From assembly GCA_030039795.1 (NCBI GenBank), contig JASHUU010000080.1, positions 1 through 34,842 on the forward strand: a stretch of 34,842 nt of DNA, read 5' to 3'. This document shows, piece after piece, positions 32,437 through 34,842 of the stretch (position 1 is its first letter; each line of letters opens with the position of its first letter). Below the pieces are notes generated by a model. It was given only the letters and a program-made list of their open reading frames with translations. It made no database searches and was not told the DNA's origin. The DNA comes from Nitrososphaerales archaeon (GTDB taxonomy: Archaea; Thermoproteota; Nitrososphaeria; Nitrososphaerales; Gagatemarchaeaceae). The position numbers were made by a program, and so were the translations under genes.

Positions 32437-32709
32437 CTATAGCCTCCTGATCTTGATCTCCCTCTTCTTCTCCTGGAGGGCCGCGAGCATCTGCTTGACC
32501 TGCTCGTCGTCGACCGCGGACTTCAGTCTTCCGGACGAGGCGAGCTGGACGATGTACTCCTCGACGGAGGACGCGAGGTCCGGCCTGACCATGCGCACGT
32601 TGGTGAGCCGCTGCCTGGCTTCTGAGGTCAGGGCCATCCTGAGCACTCCTTCGCGCATTGCTCTCCTCTCCGCCTCCTTGTCAGGCTGCTTCTGCGGCTG
32701 CTCGGACAA
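32437..32709 (-). CDS. PDCD5-family DNA-binding protein
   Basis: A 90-residue frame starts at TTG 32709 (MSEQPQKQPDKEAERRAM). It matches archaeal PDCD5-like proteins: LRMALTSEARQRLTNVRMVR, then PDLASSVEEYIVQLASSGRL and LQEKKREIKIRRL. The core is a three-helix bundle with a basic tail; binding to DNA or to prefoldin/chaperonin partners has been reported for the family. It lies two bases after rps19e and two before rpl39e. The frame is open for about 100 codons upstream, but that is the shadow of rps19e. Confidence 0.92.
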   Translation of the reverse strand: MSEQPQKQPDKEAERRAMREGVLRMALTSEARQRLTNVRMVRPDLASSVEEYIVQLASSGRLKSAVDDEQVKQMLAALQEKKREIKIRRL

Positions 32710-32711
32710 GG

Positions 32712-33161
32712 CTATGCGTACCTCGCCAGAGACTTGTCGGACTCTGCGATGGAGGAGAAGAGCTGCTTGCTTGTCTTGTCGAGCAGCGCGCGGCCCTTGG
32801 GGGTGAGGACCCTCCCCTTCGGGGTCTTCGCCACTAATTCCGCCTGCTCGAGCTGCCTGAGAATCACCCTGACCGACGACCCGCCCGCGTCCCTGTGGTG
32901 CTTGGGGTAGTAGTGGAGCGCCTTCGTCCCCCCGTACGCCCGTTTCAGGTCTGAAAGGCCCAGCGGCCCGTGCACATAGAGCTTCCTGAGGAGGGATGCT
33001 GCCCTGGTGAACCACCACCCGGCGTCGGCGGGCGGCCTTTCAGCGTGGGAGCCGGTCTTGACGTAGCGGGCCCACTCGGGCTCCTGTACTCCAAGGCCCC
33101 GGACCTCCTGTGAGAGGAGGGCGATTAGCCTCGACTGCGGGACGTCGTTGACGCTTACCAA
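32712..33161 (-). CDS. rps19e: 30S ribosomal protein S19e (eS19)
   Basis: This 149-residue protein is needed for small-subunit maturation. WARYVKTGSHAERPP, WWFTRAASLLRKLYVHGPLG and YGGTKALHYYPKHHRDAGGS match the family, and the ending is the winged-helix part (VRVILRQLEQAELV, GRVLTPKGRALLD). TTG start at 33161, downstream of a strong TATA element. First gene of the operon that continues to ftsY. Confidence 0.96.
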   Translation of the reverse strand: MVSVNDVPQSRLIALLSQEVRGLGVQEPEWARYVKTGSHAERPPADAGWWFTRAASLLRKLYVHGPLGLSDLKRAYGGTKALHYYPKHHRDAGGSSVRVILRQLEQAELVAKTPKGRVLTPKGRALLDKTSKQLFSSIAESDKSLARYA

Positions 33162-33198
33162 TATGCTTCACGAAGCAGAAGCCGAGCGTTCCCCGAGT

Positions 33199-33207
33199 CT
33201 ATATAAG
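33199..33207 (-). promoter_or_regulatory. TATA element of the rps19e-to-ftsY operon
   Basis: The minus strand reads CCTTATATAGACTC here. It is about 40 bases before the rps19e TTG, leaving a leader of about 15 bases. Confidence 0.55.
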
Positions 33208-33209
33208 GC

Positions 33210-33521
33210 CTACCCGACGATTTTGCGGTTCACCCGCCCGCACTCCGAGCAGGTGATCCTCACGATGGTCTGCCTGCCGTGGCCCAGCCTTACGCGCGCG
33301 TTGACGCCGGGGACGAGCAGGGTCTTGCACCCGCGGCAGGTGAGCCTCCTGAGGGGTGGTTCGAGCCTGACGTTGAACCTCAGCCTGACCTTGCCGGCGA
33401 GCTCGGCCTGGGCCTTGGCGAGAGGGAGGTCGGTGTGGGAGAGCTCCACGGCCGAGTCCATGAGCAGCCTGACGAGGGCGGCCGCGTCTTCCTTGGCTTC
33501 TCTCCGGGACTTCGTGGCCAC
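33210..33521 (-). CDS. rnp4: RNase P protein subunit Rpp21/Rpr2
   Basis: This 103-residue zinc protein is part of archaeal RNase P, which cuts the 5' leader from pre-tRNA. The N-terminal helices (KEDAAALVRLLMDSAVELS) pack with Rpp29; the zinc ribbon is formed by CRGCKTLLVPG and CSECGRVNRK, two C-x2-C pairs. ARVRLGHGRQTIVRITC is typical. GTG 33521 is chosen as it is about 22 bases from the shared TATA-like element; the frame upstream to 33728 is a shadow of nep1. It reads toward rps19e, which has its own promoter just past the rnp4 stop. Confidence 0.88.
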   Translation of the reverse strand: MATKSRREAKEDAAALVRLLMDSAVELSHTDLPLAKAQAELAGKVRLRFNVRLEPPLRRLTCRGCKTLLVPGVNARVRLGHGRQTIVRITCSECGRVNRKIVG

Positions 33522-33537
33522 GGCGGCGCGGGGAAAG

Positions 33538-33547
33538 GTCTTAACCC
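33538..33547. promoter_or_regulatory. Shared TATA-like element of rnp4 and nep1
   Basis: GTCTTAACCC has a palindromic TTAA core at 33541-33544, about 22 bases from the rnp4 GTG on the minus strand and 28 from the nep1 TTG on the plus strand. One element may drive both leaderless genes. Confidence 0.45.
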
Positions 33548-33570
33548 TACCCGCGGGCTTCGACGGGAGA

Positions 33571-34290
33571 TTGCTGAGCCTCGTGCTGGCGGAGTCAGCC
33601 CTCGAGCTCGTCCCGGAGGAGATACGCAGGAGCCCGGCGGTGGCCAGCGACTCAAAGAGGAGGGGGGTCCCGGCGGCGGAGATCCTGCTGGACAGGAGCT
33701 TCCACCACACAGCGATGCTCAGGCTCAAGGAGGCGGAGAAGCGGGGGAGGCCGGACCTCGTGCACGTCGCGCTGCTCAGCGTGACAGGGTCGCCCCTCTA
33801 TCAGGAGGGCGGCGTCAGGGTCTTCGTCCACACCTACGAAGACGTCGTGGTGGAGATAGAGGCCAAGACCAGGATCCCGAAGAACTATATCAGGTTCAGG
33901 GGACTGATGGAGAAGGCGCTCCGCGAAGAGCCGGAGGGCGGCCTCGTGAAGGTCTACCCCGCCGACATCAGGGAGCTGGTGAGGAAGGTGATCGCCCCCG
34001 ACCGAGTGGTGGGCCTTTCGGTCCAGGGCCGTCCGACGTCCTACGACGGGGTCGCGAAGGAGTTGGCGTCGGCGAGGAGTCCCTGCGTGGTAGTGGGAGG
34101 CTTCCCCCACGGGCACTTCTCGGAGCGGACGCTCGGGCTCCTGGACGGACTGGCGAGGATAGACACGAGGCCCCTGGAGGCGCACGTTGCGGTCGCGAGG
34201 CTCGTGTACGAGATGGAGAAGGAGTGGTCGGGCTCACCTGCAAAAGGCAGGGCGTTTCAGGAGAGCGTGAAGGTCGAGTCCCGGCGTTAA
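33571..34290 (+). CDS. nep1: rRNA small subunit pseudouridine methyltransferase Nep1
   Basis: This 239-residue SPOUT-class enzyme methylates a pseudouridine in helix 35 of 16S rRNA and helps small-subunit assembly. Signature features: LVLAESALELVPEEI at the N-terminus, LLDRSFHHTAMLRL, KRGRPDLVHVALLSVTGSPL and RIPKNYIRFRGLMEKAL. The knot region near the C-terminus includes CVVVGGFPHGHFSE. TTG 33571 matches the family N-terminus and is 28 bases from the TATA core; a much longer open frame upstream is the shadow of rnp4 and is not coding. Confidence 0.93.
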   Translation: MLSLVLAESALELVPEEIRRSPAVASDSKRRGVPAAEILLDRSFHHTAMLRLKEAEKRGRPDLVHVALLSVTGSPLYQEGGVRVFVHTYEDVVVEIEAKTRIPKNYIRFRGLMEKALREEPEGGLVKVYPADIRELVRKVIAPDRVVGLSVQGRPTSYDGVAKELASARSPCVVVGGFPHGHFSERTLGLLDGLARIDTRPLEAHVAVARLVYEMEKEWSGSPAKGRAFQESVKVESRR

Positions 34291-34294
34291 ATAT
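34287..34294 (+). promoter_or_regulatory. TATA-like element overlapping the nep1 stop
   Basis: TTAAATAT includes the nep1 TAA and lies about 28 bases before the TTG at 34319, supporting that start for the membrane protein gene. Confidence 0.4.
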
Positions 34295-34318
34295 CAAGGT
34301 GGGCGGCGGTAGTGTCGC

Positions 34319-34671
34319 TTGGCAGGTGAAAGACCGTCTGGGGCCGTCGTCCTATCCTTGATTGGCGGCGTGTTCATCCTTCTGGTAGGTCTGGGCGTGG
34401 CCGTAGTGGGAGCCGTCCTCACCTTCTTCATCGGAGGGGTTGGAGGGATCTTTGGTCTTGTCGGAGCGGTGTGGGGGTGCTCATCATCGTCATGGCGGTC
34501 CTGCTGAGCATGAACCCTCGGAACCATGTGGCATACGGGGCGTTGATAGTCGTGTTCGCCGTCCTCAGCTGGTTCGGGTCGTTCGGCGGGCTGTTCATCG
34601 GGTTCCTCCTGGCCCTAGTCGGTGGGATCCTCGCCATCGTCTGGCAGCCAGCGGTCCGGACGCCCGCATAG
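34319..34671 (+). pseudogene. Small multi-span membrane protein gene with a one-base frameshift
   Basis: Two overlapping frames together make one plausible protein of about 117 residues with about four membrane helices. The first frame starts at TTG 34319 (MAGERPSGAVVLSLIGGVF) and runs well until GLVGAVWG, then turns to a polar CSSSSWRSC end. The second frame continues with VLIIVMAVLLSMN, then AYGALIVVFAVLSWFG and GFLLALVGGILAIVW. Adding one G to the five-G run at 34473-34477 joins them cleanly (GAVWG-VLIIV). The total of 353 bases is one short of a whole number of codons. It may be a real mutation, a slippery site or a sequencing error. The family is not recognised with certainty; four-span proteins of this kind are common in archaea. 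Confidence 0.65.
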
Positions 34672-34675
34672 TGGA

Positions 34676-34703
34676 CCGGACCTCGCGCGACGCGAGAGTC
34701 TGG
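34676..34703 (+). terminator. Strong hairpin after the membrane protein gene
   Basis: CCGGACCTCGCG pairs with CGCGAGAGTCTGG around a CGA loop: 12 pairs with one bulged A and one G-T pair. It begins four bases after the stop codon at 34671. There is no T-run directly after, so it is terminator-like or a 3'-end stabiliser rather than a proven terminator. Confidence 0.5.
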
Positions 34704-34740
34704 CGGAATCCAGCCGACCGGTGATGGCAAACAGAATGCT

Positions 34741-34748
34741 CTTTTAGG
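34741..34748 (+). promoter_or_regulatory. TATA-like element of the tRNA gene
   Basis: CTTTTAGG lies about 25-32 bases before the first base of tRNA-Gly, the normal archaeal spacing. Confidence 0.4.
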
Positions 34749-34772
34749 CCCGGGACTTGCGAAGCCAAACGC

Positions 34773-34842
34773 GCGGTTGTCGTCCAGTCTGGTCTAGGAC
34801 ATCAGCCCTCCAAGCTGGTAACCCGGGTTCAAATCCCGGCGA
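34773..34842 (+). tRNA. tRNA-Gly(TCC), 3' end cut by the window
   Basis: Cloverleaf parts: acceptor strand GCGGTTG (34773-34779), D stem GTCC/GGAC with AGTCTGGTCTA loop, anticodon stem TCAGC/GCTGG with loop CCTCCAA (anticodon TCC at 34809-34811), and T stem CCGGG/CCCGG with TTCAAAT loop. The 3' acceptor strand is only visible as CGA, of which C and A pair normally and G pairs with T. Position 33 is C, where almost all tRNAs have T, and position 9 is C. No intron is seen. Confidence 0.85.

Noticed and set aside
33148-33570. Long N-terminal extension of Nep1
   Set aside because: This stretch is the complement of rnp4, which has clear zinc-ribbon motifs. The family N-terminus of Nep1 begins at the TTG at 33571.
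34703-34772. Possible C/D-box guide RNA near GGTGATGGC
   Set aside because: Only a weak C-box-like match is present, with no convincing D box or terminal stem.

Overview
The window comes from a GC-rich archaeon. Its genes include a group II chaperonin, Spt5, SecE, L31e, L39e, S19e, eIF6, prefoldin alpha, an RNase P p21 protein, Nep1, an archaeal D-aminoacyl-tRNA deacylase and a CdvB-like ESCRT-III protein. CdvB, a complex I encoded as separate nuoA-B-C-D, and LysW-carrier lysine/arginine synthesis together suggest the TACK group, most likely a Nitrososphaeria (Thaumarchaeota)-related lineage. That placement is inferred from gene content only. Many genes start with TTG or GTG about 25 bases after a TATA-like element, so leaderless transcripts appear common.

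Left part (1-6.3 kb, mostly + strand). After the end of an unidentified membrane protein comes nuoA-nuoB-nuoC-nuoD. NuoB is interrupted by a 378-residue LAGLIDADG intein placed exactly between the two adjacent cysteines that bind iron-sulfur cluster N2. The nuo run ends at nuoD. A separate HTH/LAGLIDADG homing endonuclease gene abuts it on the other strand, and no nuoH or later subunit follows. Next come an MscL-like channel and a CdvB homologue.

Middle (6.4-18.9 kb). A TrmB-type regulator is divergent from a geranylgeranyl reductase-like flavoprotein and a DUF885-like metallopeptidase. The thermosome, a pterin carbinolamine dehydratase, three small unknown proteins, a stand-alone nucleotidyltransferase-like protein and another unknown follow. 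Then come secE-spt5-rpl11, a prolyl oligopeptidase and dtdA.

Right-centre (18.9-30 kb). A 10-kb minus-strand arginine/lysine block reads, in transcription order, argG-argH-lysW2-argX-lysY-lysZ-lysJ-lrp, then a new promoter, then lysW1-lysX-lysK-argF. LysW carries the growing amino acid on its C-terminal Glu. LysX/ArgX attach the substrate, LysZ, LysY and LysJ process it, and LysK releases lysine or ornithine. ArgF, ArgG and ArgH take ornithine to arginine. There are two carrier genes, each next to its own ATP-grasp ligase. A divergent ACT-domain protein sits across the argG promoter.

Right end (30-34.8 kb). ftsY, pfdA, eif6, rpl31e, rpl39e, pdcd5 and rps19e form a tight minus-strand information-processing operon. 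rnp4 and nep1 are divergent from each other. A frameshifted small membrane protein gene follows, and the window ends inside a tRNA-Gly(TCC).

No CRISPR array, insertion sequence or rRNA was seen, and no stretch over 300 bases lacks a gene. Short genes called directly from the sequence are secE, rpl39e, pdcd5 and lysW2.
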